Positions 47,676 to 57,076 of a stretch of 64,000 bases of DNA are shown piece by piece. The stretch lies in NCBI GenBank assembly GCA_012862575.1, contig BLSF01000002.1, positions 992,001 to 1,056,000 of the forward strand. Direction: 5' to 3'. The stretch's first letter is position 1. The number at the start of each line of letters is the position of its first letter. Source of the stretch: Parietichytrium sp. I65-24A (taxonomy: Eukaryota; Sar; Bigyra; Thraustochytrida; Thraustochytriidae). The notes beneath the pieces are model-generated. The model was not told the origin of the DNA. It searched no databases and saw nothing but the letters and a program-made list of their open reading frames with translations. The position numbers were made by a program, and so were the translations under genes.

Positions 47676-50504
47676 ATGAACAAAGGGTTCCTGCAACGAC
47701 GGAGAAGACCGAGGGTGGTAGACCCGCTCGAGACACAGCGGCGCGAGATACAAGTTATGCGGCAGGAGCTTTCGCCGAGTCGCAGTTCTGCTTTTGCTGA
47801 AGTTCTCCAGGAGATTCGCCAACAACAACAGCAACAACAACAACAGAAGCAGCAGCAGCAGCAGCAGCAGCAGCAGACCGGAAATGCGGACGACACATCA
47901 CTGCAAGAGAACCGCAGCACCAACAGCACCCAGAGTGCATCTTCAGGTGCCAAACGCTCTCATTCCACGCCACCAAGCCAGCTTCAATCGGTGAGGTCCT
48001 CGTTCCCAGGCGCCGCTGTGAGTCTTAGGGGTAGCTTTGGGCGGATTCGGAGGCGAGAGCCTACACCCACTCTTCCGGCGCAGGTGGACGACGCATGTGA
48101 GGAAGATGGGCAGACGGAGAGCGATGGGGAAAGTGGAACGTCTACGCAGCGGAAGCTGGGAAGGCATGGTCGGCAGGTAGTGAATCGGATCATTCAGCGC
48201 ACGAGCAATAATCTGTCAAACATCACAAACAACCTACACCGCTCGGTGGAGCGCCGCGCTCGAACAGAGTCGGTGTCTAGCGCTGGCGGCGAGAGCTCGG
48301 GGGCGCAGCAGAGCCAAGGTCAGGTATCGGGCCAGGATGATCTTTCTGGGGAAGAGGAGCTCTCGGCGCAGCAGCAAGATGGAGCTGAGGATGGCCGCCT
48401 AAAGAATGTTATTCTCTCCAAAATACAATCGATGCGCAACTCCCCCAAGCGCAGCGCGCCAGCTTTGCATGCAGATATTGAGGCCGAGTATACTTGTAGC
48501 ATATGTTTGCATTTGTACGAGAAACCAGTCATGACAGGCTGTAAACATGTGTTCTGCTTCCATTGTCTTAACGAACATTGTCTACATATCATGAGGAATA
48601 GCAACAACAACAGCAACAATAGTAGCAGCCAAGGAGCCCCTCGTCTGCGAGTGAATATTCAAGGGCCCGGAAGCGGGCCGGCTGGGGCCGAAGGTCATCG
48701 AATCCATCTAAATGTGGGGCAACCTTCTTCGATTGAGAACCAGCACCAGCGGCCCCAAACGACCCCGCACCAAAACGATGTGATGGTCCCATGCCCTTTA
48801 TGCCGACAAAATTTCAACCCTCGCGAAGTACAAAGAGCCGACAAGGTTCTCGCCGAAATGAACAGACACGTAAAAGCTTGCTCGTTTAGCGGTTGCCGTC
48901 AGGTCATTCCATTGGGCAACTACCAAGCACATCAAAAAGAGTGCGATTGTGCGCAAGTTAAATGCACGCATTTAAACGTTGGGTGCGATTGGGAAGGCGA
49001 GAAGAGAGGTCTCCCTGGACACTTGCGGAGCTGTGCCTATCATGCGGTGCGCCACTATTTTCCAAAGGTCGCCAATAGACTTGATCACGTGCATCAGTTA
49101 GCGCACAATCTAGAAGGCACCGTGTCGAGGCTCGAGCAGGCTCTGCGCACTCATCAGCAGCACAATGTCGCGTCGCGGAAATTCAACCCTGCGAACCTGT
49201 TGGACAATGTGAGGATGTTAAGCCTTTTGCTTTTGCACCCAAATAATCTGATTGCTCGGCAAGGCTCGTGGCTAGTCTTTCCCTTCCACCAGCTGTTAGC
49301 AAATTTGTTTTTATCTCCATTTGTGATTGTGGGATGCGCCATCGCAACTGGGCAATTACACAAGACGAAAGGAGGATATTTCAAGATCAAGGAGGGAGAC
49401 ACGTTTGAGAGCTTGATCGAAGCATTCAAGGAGTCTGTCGCGCCGATTTTTCAAGCCAAATTGACCAACGGCACGCACTCCACTGCCAGCATGCAAAGCT
49501 TCTTAACGCCAACATGGTTAAATTCGCTTAGACTGGGTATTTGCGGCAGCTCGACCGCTAATTATCTGTGCGTATACGTGCCTTGTTTGCTTTCGCTACT
49601 TGCTGTCGCATTCCTCGTGGAAACTCTGCTTACCGAAGGCACCCACACCAAACAAAAACCCCTCTTTTTCCATATTCACGTGCACCATCAGGTGCAAATT
49701 CACCAGGATGGCGGGCGAGCTCCTCCCACAGCTACAGCTACCACGAGAGCGTCCATCGAGCCGGCGCTTGAAGAAAGTATGATTCCTCCAAACTCGCGCG
49801 TTTCAGGAAATGGTCACCTTGCAGGCTTATCCGCAGACGGGGCCGAAAATCAAAACAGTGCTTCTCAAGCAGGACTCTTGTCGCAGCCTCACGGTCTTTT
49901 CCACGATTGGGGCAACTCCGAGGAGTGGATCATTCGGCATGGCAACTTTATTCCGGGTCAGCTTATAGTATTTGTGTGTGTTCTTTTCGTGGTGTCTCAG
50001 GCAAGCATATGGTACCAGATCATGCTGCTTATCTACCTCAAGCTCCCTATTGTGCTGTCAGATGCTGTGATTCGATCGAAATTCAGAATCCCAATCGTCC
50101 TCGCCACTTGGGTTGGCATATTATTCTCTCGGGTGGAGTACCGCGTGCTTGCGGGAATAGCCGGCGGACTCGTGCTGCATTCCTTCGGCCTCAAAACCAA
50201 TCCTTTAGACACAGACGGGACCTTGCTTGATCTCGGGGTTCGTTTCGGGGTGCCCACCCTAGTTTTTGGAGTCTTCTTTCCTTCTGCTTACGTGGCAAGT
50301 TTGCTGCTTTTGTACGCAGTGTGCGGGCAGGAGCTTGTAGCTTTCCAATTCTTGCGGCCTCTTTTGAAAGAGTCTTTGCGGTCGCGGAGGCCGTCCATGC
50401 AGATACGACTGTGCTTTGTCATTTGCAGCGCTGCATTCTTGGCGATGCTCTGGCGGACTTTTATTCTCTTCATGCACCAGTCTGTAGTCACTTTCGTCAA
50501 CTAA
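47676..50504 (+). CDS. RING and TRAF-type zinc-finger protein with multi-pass membrane C-terminus
   Basis: 942 residues from ATG at 47676. The N-terminus is basic and disordered, with a Gln-rich run from CAA and CAG codons (about residues 49-68), then Ser/Arg-rich sequence. A C3HC4 RING begins near residue 272 (CSICLHLYEKPVM, GCKHVFCFHC) but its last pair, CPLC, comes only near 372. About 75 residues of Asn/Ser/Gly/Pro-rich sequence lie between, much longer than the usual RING loop. TRAF-type zinc-finger sequence follows at about 398-458 (GCRQVIPLGNYQAHQKEC; CDWEGEKRGLPGHLRSC), then about six to eight hydrophobic membrane segments from residue 515 to the end. The pattern suggests a membrane-bound ubiquitin ligase that recruits an E2 through RING. 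I do not know a named family with this order. The hydrophobic part includes long loops. Confidence 0.8.
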   Translation: MNKGFLQRRRRPRVVDPLETQRREIQVMRQELSPSRSSAFAEVLQEIRQQQQQQQQQKQQQQQQQQQTGNADDTSLQENRSTNSTQSASSGAKRSHSTPPSQLQSVRSSFPGAAVSLRGSFGRIRRREPTPTLPAQVDDACEEDGQTESDGESGTSTQRKLGRHGRQVVNRIIQRTSNNLSNITNNLHRSVERRARTESVSSAGGESSGAQQSQGQVSGQDDLSGEEELSAQQQDGAEDGRLKNVILSKIQSMRNSPKRSAPALHADIEAEYTCSICLHLYEKPVMTGCKHVFCFHCLNEHCLHIMRNSNNNSNNSSSQGAPRLRVNIQGPGSGPAGAEGHRIHLNVGQPSSIENQHQRPQTTPHQNDVMVPCPLCRQNFNPREVQRADKVLAEMNRHVKACSFSGCRQVIPLGNYQAHQKECDCAQVKCTHLNVGCDWEGEKRGLPGHLRSCAYHAVRHYFPKVANRLDHVHQLAHNLEGTVSRLEQALRTHQQHNVASRKFNPANLLDNVRMLSLLLLHPNNLIARQGSWLVFPFHQLLANLFLSPFVIVGCAIATGQLHKTKGGYFKIKEGDTFESLIEAFKESVAPIFQAKLTNGTHSTASMQSFLTPTWLNSLRLGICGSSTANYLCVYVPCLLSLLAVAFLVETLLTEGTHTKQKPLFFHIHVHHQVQIHQDGGRAPPTATATTRASIEPALEESMIPPNSRVSGNGHLAGLSADGAENQNSASQAGLLSQPHGLFHDWGNSEEWIIRHGNFIPGQLIVFVCVLFVVSQASIWYQIMLLIYLKLPIVLSDAVIRSKFRIPIVLATWVGILFSRVEYRVLAGIAGGLVLHSFGLKTNPLDTDGTLLDLGVRFGVPTLVFGVFFPSAYVASLLLLYAVCGQELVAFQFLRPLLKESLRSRRPSMQIRLCFVICSAAFLAMLWRTFILFMHQSVVTFVN

Positions 50505-51660
50505 CTATAAGAAATCTCGAAATTCGATGGTCTCCCATTTGTTTATCTTGATCGCAGTGCATCGATTCACTGTCAATTTGACTGACATTCGAGCGCGTCA
50601 TCCAGTTCGCTTTGGCGCACAGCTATCGCAAACCTTGATGATGGCAATGTCGGACTAAGCGAGTGCACCAGCTCTCTGTAGTTCGACTCTGTGGTAACTT
50701 GAATTGAGAACTCAAGTTGAAGGAGAGCTGAGAAAAGGAACGTTGCCAAAAGCCCCAAAAGCCCTTGTGGAACCACAGCAGAGGCGAACGATGGCGAAGA
50801 GACCAAACATCGGAATGAGCGTCGTGTTGTGGCAGCGCATTAGTGCGACTGTTTTGGCACATGCCCCTCACATGATGTCCCATTCTCTGTATAGCAGTGA
50901 GCTACTTAGTCCGCCTCTTCTCTACGTTCACTTTCGCGGAGTCGAACCAACCGTCAGTAAGCATAGAACATCGCTGTGGCGAACGTCGTTTTTGCCTTAA
51001 TGCCTTGGACAGACACAAGACCTACATGAGTTTCACGAAGAAGAAGAAAACTCCTCAGCAACCAACTACTAGCTAGCATAAGGTTAGAAGAGCGGAATGA
51101 ACCAATGTGCTCCAGGCCGAGTCCCACTTGCGATTACTGGCCGTACTACTAGAAGCACAGCCACGCTGTAGTGGAAATGGTAGTTGTGATGCACAGAGGG
51201 TAGTGCGGTGTGTGTAGCGATAGGAGTAGATAGTCGCATTGGCGCAAGAGTGAGAGAGAGAGAGAGAGAGAGAGAGTGTGTAACACGTCCTTGGATTACG
51301 CATGTCTAAGTGAGCCGTAAGCGTTGCAACATTGCGTTGCACTGGCAGATAGATGTGTTGTTACTGACTGTGACTATCTGTGACTCCGAGGACTGTGAGA
51401 TCTGTGAGGTTCAAGTCGTTGTTGATGATGTTGAATTTTGATGTTCTTGTTGCAATTCCCAAAGGGAGCTGAGGTGGTGGACGTGAAAGTTCTCGCGGCG
51501 CCGTGCAAAGGTGAATTTAGTAGTATATAGAGAGACGGAGAGCAAGAGCAGAGCGGCAGACACCGTTCGCTGTTTGGGTCGTTGTCTTGTAGGTTGGGAT
51601 TGATTGGAACTCAAGTGCTTGCTGGCCAAGTTGGACGTGGACAAAGCGAGTTTGTGAAAG
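50505..51660. other. Intergenic region (1.2 kb)
   Basis: Promoter side of the tandem hydrolase. It holds CTAGCTAG at 51069-51076, a GA tract (51252-51276) and short repeats of CTGTGA near 51365-51400. No coding frame is convincing. Confidence 0.5.
51252..51276. repeat. GA dinucleotide tract
   Basis: About 12 GA units in the spacer upstream of the tandem hydrolase gene. Confidence 0.85.
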
Positions 51661-53835
51661 ATGAGGCACCTTGCAGACGGCTGGTTGGAGATCGAGAGCT
51701 GGGGACTCGGTATCGCGTATCAATGCTGGATACCAGATGGGTATGAGCGCGCAGAGGACGTGCCCGTGGACAAGAGAATTCTGGCATATCCTGGGTGGCT
51801 TGATAACTCTGGAACATGGGAGCCTCTGGCGCCGTACTTTTGTAGGGCAGGGTACTTGTTTGTCGCAGTAGACCCGCCTGGCTGTGGTCGTAGCTCGCAC
51901 CGCAGCAAGGCGGTGTGGTACCATGACTTTGAGGAGTGTTGCTTGATTGGCGAAATCGCGGACGAGCTGGGATGGGTGGAGCCTTTCATCATTTGCGCAC
52001 ATAGCCGAGGGAGCAACATCGGTATTACGACCGCAGGAGCCATACCTCACCGTATTCGCGCCGCGATTTTGATCGAATCTGGGCTTGGGATGGCCGGAAC
52101 TTACATCTCCAGCCGGGACGACGCGGACAAGAGCCATTTTAACGACTTTGGACTGGGCCTCAAGATGCACAAGAGGAACTTGAATCGTCCAGCAAAAGTT
52201 TTTTCCACACTGGAGGAGGCAATTCAACACAATTACAACAATCCGTTCTTCAAAAAGTCGAGGCAAATATCAGAGGCGATCGTCAAGAGGCATGTCACCC
52301 CGCTCAGCGACGGGGAACAGCACACGTTCATTCACGACACTCGTACCTACGGTCAGGTCCAGAGCCGATTTATCACCTCGGAGCTGAATTTGCAGTTTCT
52401 GCAAAATATTCGTTGCCCAGTGGTGAATGTCATCGGCAGATCTACGATGTTGTCCGAAACGCTTGACAACAAGAGCATTGAGGAAGCTGAGGTGCAATAT
52501 AAGAAAAAGTTTTCCATGAAAATGGTTGAGAACCCTTCCAAAAACGCGGTGCGCGGTTTTCTAGAGGACATGCGCGCACGACAGAGAGCGATCAAGGATT
52601 TCAGCTACATTATGCTCGACGGCATGCACCACCTGCACGGGGATATCCCTGACAAAGTTGCAGCAGAAGTCCTCCCGTGGCTTGAAAATGCGCTAGTTCG
52701 TTCACACGCAGCCTCGAACCAACCACTCCCCTTTCCAGAAGATCTCCGCGCCAAGTTTCAAGATTTGGATATGGACAGGGCATCTGTAGAACATCTACTT
52801 GGCACACGAACCCAGCCAGGCGACGAAGTCGAGTCCGTAGAGTCGGAGAGAAAGTCGATCGAATCTGGGGACGAGTCTCTGTGCAAGGAAGTAATCATCA
52901 AGTTGGACGGGCTTGAACTCGCCGCAAAGGAGTGGGGCGACAGAGAGGCGGCGACCCTCCGTATCATCGCCATATGCGACTTTAGAGACAACGCTGCCTC
53001 TTTCGACGAGCTCGCCAAAAAGATTTCCCAACGTAAAGACACCTGCTTGGTTGCCATCGACCCCCCTGGATTGGGACTTTCCACCCGTAACATTCCCAAA
53101 GACTACTTTTTCGGGATTACTGAGGAGGCCGTGATGGTGATGGATATTGCCGATGAGTTGGGGTGGGAAGAGCTAACCCTTTGGGGTCATGGTCGAGGGG
53201 CCAGCATTGCGCTCTTCGCAGCTGGAAACTATTCCGAGCGCGTGAATGGAGTGGTGTTGTTTGATCCTGCGACAACAAGTATCCCCACATCGTGGGCTCC
53301 GGGAGAGATGGCACATTGCATCAGCGAGCGAGAATCCCTTCCTCAATTGCCGATTTTCTCGAGTTTTGAGGAATTGGAGTTACGCTTAGAAAGTGATCCG
53401 TCGTTCCCAAAGAGTGCCTCGACAGCCCGTGCTCTAGCGAATCGTCGGGCCGTTCAAGTAGACGGCGGGTGGACCTTGCGAGATGATCCGCGCCGTTTCT
53501 TGTTAAGAAAATCTGTCATGGAAATCGCGTACACTACTTTTTGCAAGTGCGTTGCGAAAGTTTCCGGACCAGTTCTTGTCATCAACCCGGCTCAGTCTGC
53601 GCGCCGCTCGGGCTCCAAGGAGCAGCGTAAGCGGTTGTTGGCTGAGCTGTCTTATTTGCGATCTCCTTGCACATTTGTTCATGTAGACGGCTTTAGCCAC
53701 GCCCATTCCTGTCGTGCAGAGGATATCCTGCCAGCCATTGAACTATGGCAAAGTCAAGTTGAAACCATCAGGTCGCTTACTGCTCCACAGAAGGCATCTG
53801 AAGTCAGTGGAGAAGACCTGGTGAGCAAATTGTAA
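51661..53835 (+). CDS. Tandem alpha/beta-hydrolase protein, second copy without nucleophile
   Basis: 724 residues from ATG at 51661. Two alpha/beta-hydrolase domains lie in series: residues about 1-350 and 410-710. The first keeps the fold landmarks: PGWLDNSGTW oxyanion region, DPPGCGRS, an elbow AHSRGSN with Ser115, and a late histidine in MHHLHGD. It resembles serine-hydrolase-like proteins (SERHL type). In the second the elbow reads GHGRGAS, so Gly511 stands where the Ser should be; DPPGLGLS and a late GFSHAHS histidine remain. So the second domain is probably inactive and may bind or regulate. The substrate is unknown; no signal peptide or membrane segment is seen. The two halves share DPPG and the DIADELGW stretch, so they come from an internal duplication. 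Confidence 0.85.
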   Translation: MRHLADGWLEIESWGLGIAYQCWIPDGYERAEDVPVDKRILAYPGWLDNSGTWEPLAPYFCRAGYLFVAVDPPGCGRSSHRSKAVWYHDFEECCLIGEIADELGWVEPFIICAHSRGSNIGITTAGAIPHRIRAAILIESGLGMAGTYISSRDDADKSHFNDFGLGLKMHKRNLNRPAKVFSTLEEAIQHNYNNPFFKKSRQISEAIVKRHVTPLSDGEQHTFIHDTRTYGQVQSRFITSELNLQFLQNIRCPVVNVIGRSTMLSETLDNKSIEEAEVQYKKKFSMKMVENPSKNAVRGFLEDMRARQRAIKDFSYIMLDGMHHLHGDIPDKVAAEVLPWLENALVRSHAASNQPLPFPEDLRAKFQDLDMDRASVEHLLGTRTQPGDEVESVESERKSIESGDESLCKEVIIKLDGLELAAKEWGDREAATLRIIAICDFRDNAASFDELAKKISQRKDTCLVAIDPPGLGLSTRNIPKDYFFGITEEAVMVMDIADELGWEELTLWGHGRGASIALFAAGNYSERVNGVVLFDPATTSIPTSWAPGEMAHCISERESLPQLPIFSSFEELELRLESDPSFPKSASTARALANRRAVQVDGGWTLRDDPRRFLLRKSVMEIAYTTFCKCVAKVSGPVLVINPAQSARRSGSKEQRKRLLAELSYLRSPCTFVHVDGFSHAHSCRAEDILPAIELWQSQVETIRSLTAPQKASEVSGEDLVSKL

Positions 53836-54386
53836 ATTTCTCTTTCTTACAACACGAATGTTAATTTAAAAAAGAACCCCGCTCTTTCCGATTCCTTTGC
53901 TCTTGCTGCCCATGTTTGAGCTTTTCTGGAGCTGCTTTCCTGTCCTTGCCTTTCCTTCCTTCCTTCCATTGTTTATGTATTTTTTATCATATAAACAGTC
54001 ACAGTCTGAAGGTCAGAAAATGTGCAACAGTTGTGACTAGGTTGAGTGGTCGGAATTCAAATCTGCTCGATGTGAGAGTCAGGGAAGATGCGCGCACAAG
54101 GTTGAGCATGATCACTTGATCACTTGGTGGCTTTTAATTAATCATCCAACTTGACAAGTGAAGCCACGAAGTACAGCGTAAACAAACCCTATCGGAAGGT
54201 GGGGTGCCAACTTGAAGGAGTTTGTATTACAGTGCGCTGGAGGCTCGAATTTGTGCCTGGTACGTTTTGCCCACCAGAAGTTAATTTTTTGTTTGTTTGA
54301 GAAGGATCGGAAAATATTCGTGAGAAAGAAAAGGGGAGAAAGTAACATGTGAAGAGCAGTTTTTGAAAGTCGTATCTTAAAGACGT
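53836..54386. other. Convergent 3' spacer
   Basis: Between the tandem hydrolase (+) and eEF1B-gamma (-) ends, A+T-rich. Nothing else seen. Confidence 0.5.
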
Positions 54387-55559
54387 TTACTTGAACACCT
54401 TGCTGTCAATGATTGGCTGCCCGTACAAGGTCTCCTCTGCGCACCAGACGTCAGCAATTTCCTTCTTGACCTCATCGGTAAACTCGGTGATCCTAGTCCA
54501 TGTGTGGTACTCGGCATCTGGGTTTGCATCAAGCATTGGCTTGGAGTCAAATCCGCGGATGAGCCACATGCCACGAATCTGCATAGGTCCACCATCTTGG
54601 CCAAGGATGTCCATCACACCAAAAGCATACTTTCTAATCTCATCGCAGCGCTGGAGAAATCCACCAACAAGGTTGCTAACCTGGAAGCCAACCTTGAGCT
54701 CATCGTTGTAGTTGTACTCGGACCTCATGATGGACCAGCCCTCAGCATCAAAGTTCTTCCAGAAGTAGTCCATTGCATCTCCGTAAAGATCCCTGGAGTT
54801 GGAGTACTGGCGCTTCCATGCGTCCAAGACGAAGCTAGACTTTGGAAGGGCATCGAGAGGGTTCTTTGGCTTCTCAGCAGGAGCGGCCTCCTCAGCAGCA
54901 GGAGCCTTAGGTGCTGGCTTCTCAGCCTTTGGCGCAGCAGCCTTAGGGACCTTTGCCTTCTTGGCGAGGGTGACTGGGCCGACAACCTTGGCGAACTCTG
55001 GCTGGTTGACGCAGGTGGTGAACCAGCGGGTGACGCATGGGAAGGCCTTGCGCTCCTTGTCTCCGAGGCTAATCTTCATTGGCAGGATGAGAGCGGTGGC
55101 CACAGCGATATCAGCGAGGGTGATCTGCTTGCCTACAAGGTAGGTCTCCAACTTGAGGTGCTCCTCAAGCACGGTCATGGCGGACTTGAGATCGTCCTGC
55201 GCGCGCTTGGTAACCTCCGGGTAGTTCTCCATCCAGCCAATCACTGGGTAAGTCAGGCACATGGCTGGTGCTTCCACCTCGTTGAGGCCAAAGTCCATCC
55301 AGCTGTCGATGCTAGCCTTTTCGAACTCGTTTCCTCCGAGCAGGGCACCCTTGCCAGCAGCCAGGAAGCGCATGATCGCGTTCGACTCGAACAGGCATCC
55401 CTTGTCCGTCTCCAGGATCGGCAGGCGCGCTGCAGGCGCCTTGCCCTTGAGCTCGCTCTCCTTCGCGTTCGTCACCACTGACACCTTGGCCCCTGCATAC
55501 TGCGCCGCGATCAGCACCTTCTGCGCGTGGAACGACCCTGCCTTTGCGTACAACTTCAT
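54387..55559 (-). CDS. EEF1G: Translation elongation factor 1-gamma (eEF1B-gamma)
   Basis: 390 residues from ATG at 55559, no intron. Residues about 1-80 form the GST-like N-terminal thioredoxin fold (MKLYAKAGSFHAQKVLIAAQ, SNAIMRFL) and 85-200 the GST-like helical part (ADIAVATALILPM, FPCVTRWF). A Lys/Pro/Ala linker follows (about 205-235), then the EF1G C-terminal domain (about 235-390; NPLDALPKSSFVLDAWKRQYSN, IRGMWLIRGFD, EYHTWTRITEF). It is the structural subunit of the eEF1B nucleotide-exchange complex that recharges eEF1A with GTP. Codon use is strongly biased towards G and C in third position, as in a highly expressed gene. The 5' leader carries a long CT/GA tract right before the ATG. 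Confidence 0.97.
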   Translation of the reverse strand: MKLYAKAGSFHAQKVLIAAQYAGAKVSVVTNAKESELKGKAPAARLPILETDKGCLFESNAIMRFLAAGKGALLGGNEFEKASIDSWMDFGLNEVEAPAMCLTYPVIGWMENYPEVTKRAQDDLKSAMTVLEEHLKLETYLVGKQITLADIAVATALILPMKISLGDKERKAFPCVTRWFTTCVNQPEFAKVVGPVTLAKKAKVPKAAAPKAEKPAPKAPAAEEAAPAEKPKNPLDALPKSSFVLDAWKRQYSNSRDLYGDAMDYFWKNFDAEGWSIMRSEYNYNDELKVGFQVSNLVGGFLQRCDEIRKYAFGVMDILGQDGGPMQIRGMWLIRGFDSKPMLDANPDAEYHTWTRITEFTDEVKKEIADVWCAEETLYGQPIIDSKVFK

Positions 55560-57076
55560 CTTCCTAGCTTTCTCTCTCTCTTCTCTCTCTTTCCCTTTCT
55601 CTCTCTCTCTCTCTCTCTCTGCTCTGCTTCTCCTCGCGTTGCTCTGTTTACGGACTACTCTCTCTCTGTCTCTCTCATTCTCTCATTCTCTCATCATCTC
55701 ATCCTCTCTCGACCTTTCCTTTCATTCCCGTCTTCTACCGTTTAGCCCATCTGGGGCGTCCACCCCCTCACCCCCTCACCGAGCGTAGAGGTGGGTAGAG
55801 GTGGGTAAGGGATGGTAGAGGTGGTTAGGGATGGGTGTAGGGGTGCGGCGGAGGAGGAGTAAGGTTGGTGGTAGCGAAGGGTAGCGCGGAAGATGGGAAT
55901 CTGGAGGAATCAATTTGGAGATGGGGATAGGGGCGCAGGTAGGAATCCGCGTAAAAGATAAGACTCAGAATCATCGTTGCTCACATTCGAGCTCTCTCTG
56001 CCTCTCATTCTAGGCTGCCTAAGTATCTGTACCAGTCTGCTAAAAACTACACCTTCGAGTAAGCGATGCTACGGGTGTATGATAAGCCTTAGTTATTGTT
56101 TTACGTAGTCAACCGTCGAGGCCTGACAGTGATCTGGAACTCGAGAAGGTCGGGACTACCGGCACAATAGAAGAAGAGGTAGGAGCAATAGCATAGGTCT
56201 TAAGGGGCTACGGAGAGCCGCTGGCAGTAGGATGTCACATGTTGGATACTCTAGCGTTGTGAATCTGTGGCCACCAAAGACGTCTGTTTTGGTTCCTGTT
56301 TGGTTCCAGGCGTTTCCAGGAGCAATCTGGGTTCTTTCGCAATGTTCAAATCTCAAATTTGAACTTCAAAACTCTTCAAAATTCAAAGTATAAAATAAAA
56401 ACCTTTTCTAAACTAGTTCTTCAAAACACGTTCAATGAACATTGAGATTGAGATTGTGTTTAGCACGAAGACATCAAGAAACAGCGAATTTTAGGAAAAG
56501 CCAACACCAAAGAATAAAATAGTTGTTGGGAAGTTGCTTCCATTTTTTTTTCAATTTGGGCACGTCGTGATACGTCGTGTGTCTTCTCCAACTCTGTGTT
56601 TCTGAAACGCACCCTGTCGCATGTAGCATGAAGCATGTAGCATGGGCGAGGTGCAGAGCCGACGGTGGATCGTCTTGTTCTGCAAGTCGCAACCAGAACA
56701 ACAGTGAGCAGCGGTAACCCCTGCCATAAACGGGTGAGAGCCGCCTTGGAAACCCAGGCCAGGTAGAAGAAGATTGGGCAAGGAGGGGGTGACTGTATAA
56801 GCGCGACTTTTGGTGCGGGGAAATGGCGACACAGCAATCTTTGCGAATGCACCACTCTTCAGCGACGTATGGCACTGCAAAACGGAACCATGCATGTTCC
56901 GTGAACGGGGCGGGGCGATAACACAGCAAGAGGTACATCGAGTAATTCGGATTTCAGGGCTTCCAAGGCTACTGATTCTTTCGGGGTGCGCTAATGCGCG
57001 GTGCAAGGGACCAAGCCTAATGCTTGATTGTCGCAAATTTACCAGAGACCGTGACGCTTTTGGAGAGAACTAAGAG
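55560..57076. other. Intergenic region (1.5 kb)
   Basis: Promoter side of eEF1B-gamma and 3' side of SF3A1. It includes the CT tract 55569-55620, short repeats of AGGTGGGTA near 55790-55830 and repeats of CATGTAGCATGAAG type near 56625. Minus-strand frames of up to 160 codons lack domains. No gene seen; in particular no exon with a ubiquitin-like domain for SF3A1. Confidence 0.5.
55569..55620. repeat. CT-rich tract in the eEF1B-gamma leader
   Basis: About 50 bases of mostly CT units (GA in the mRNA sense), starting 10 bases from the eEF1B-gamma ATG. Confidence 0.85.

Noticed and set aside
54504-55481. 325-codon plus-strand frame
   Set aside because: Antisense to eEF1B-gamma, whose codon bias leaves the other strand open.
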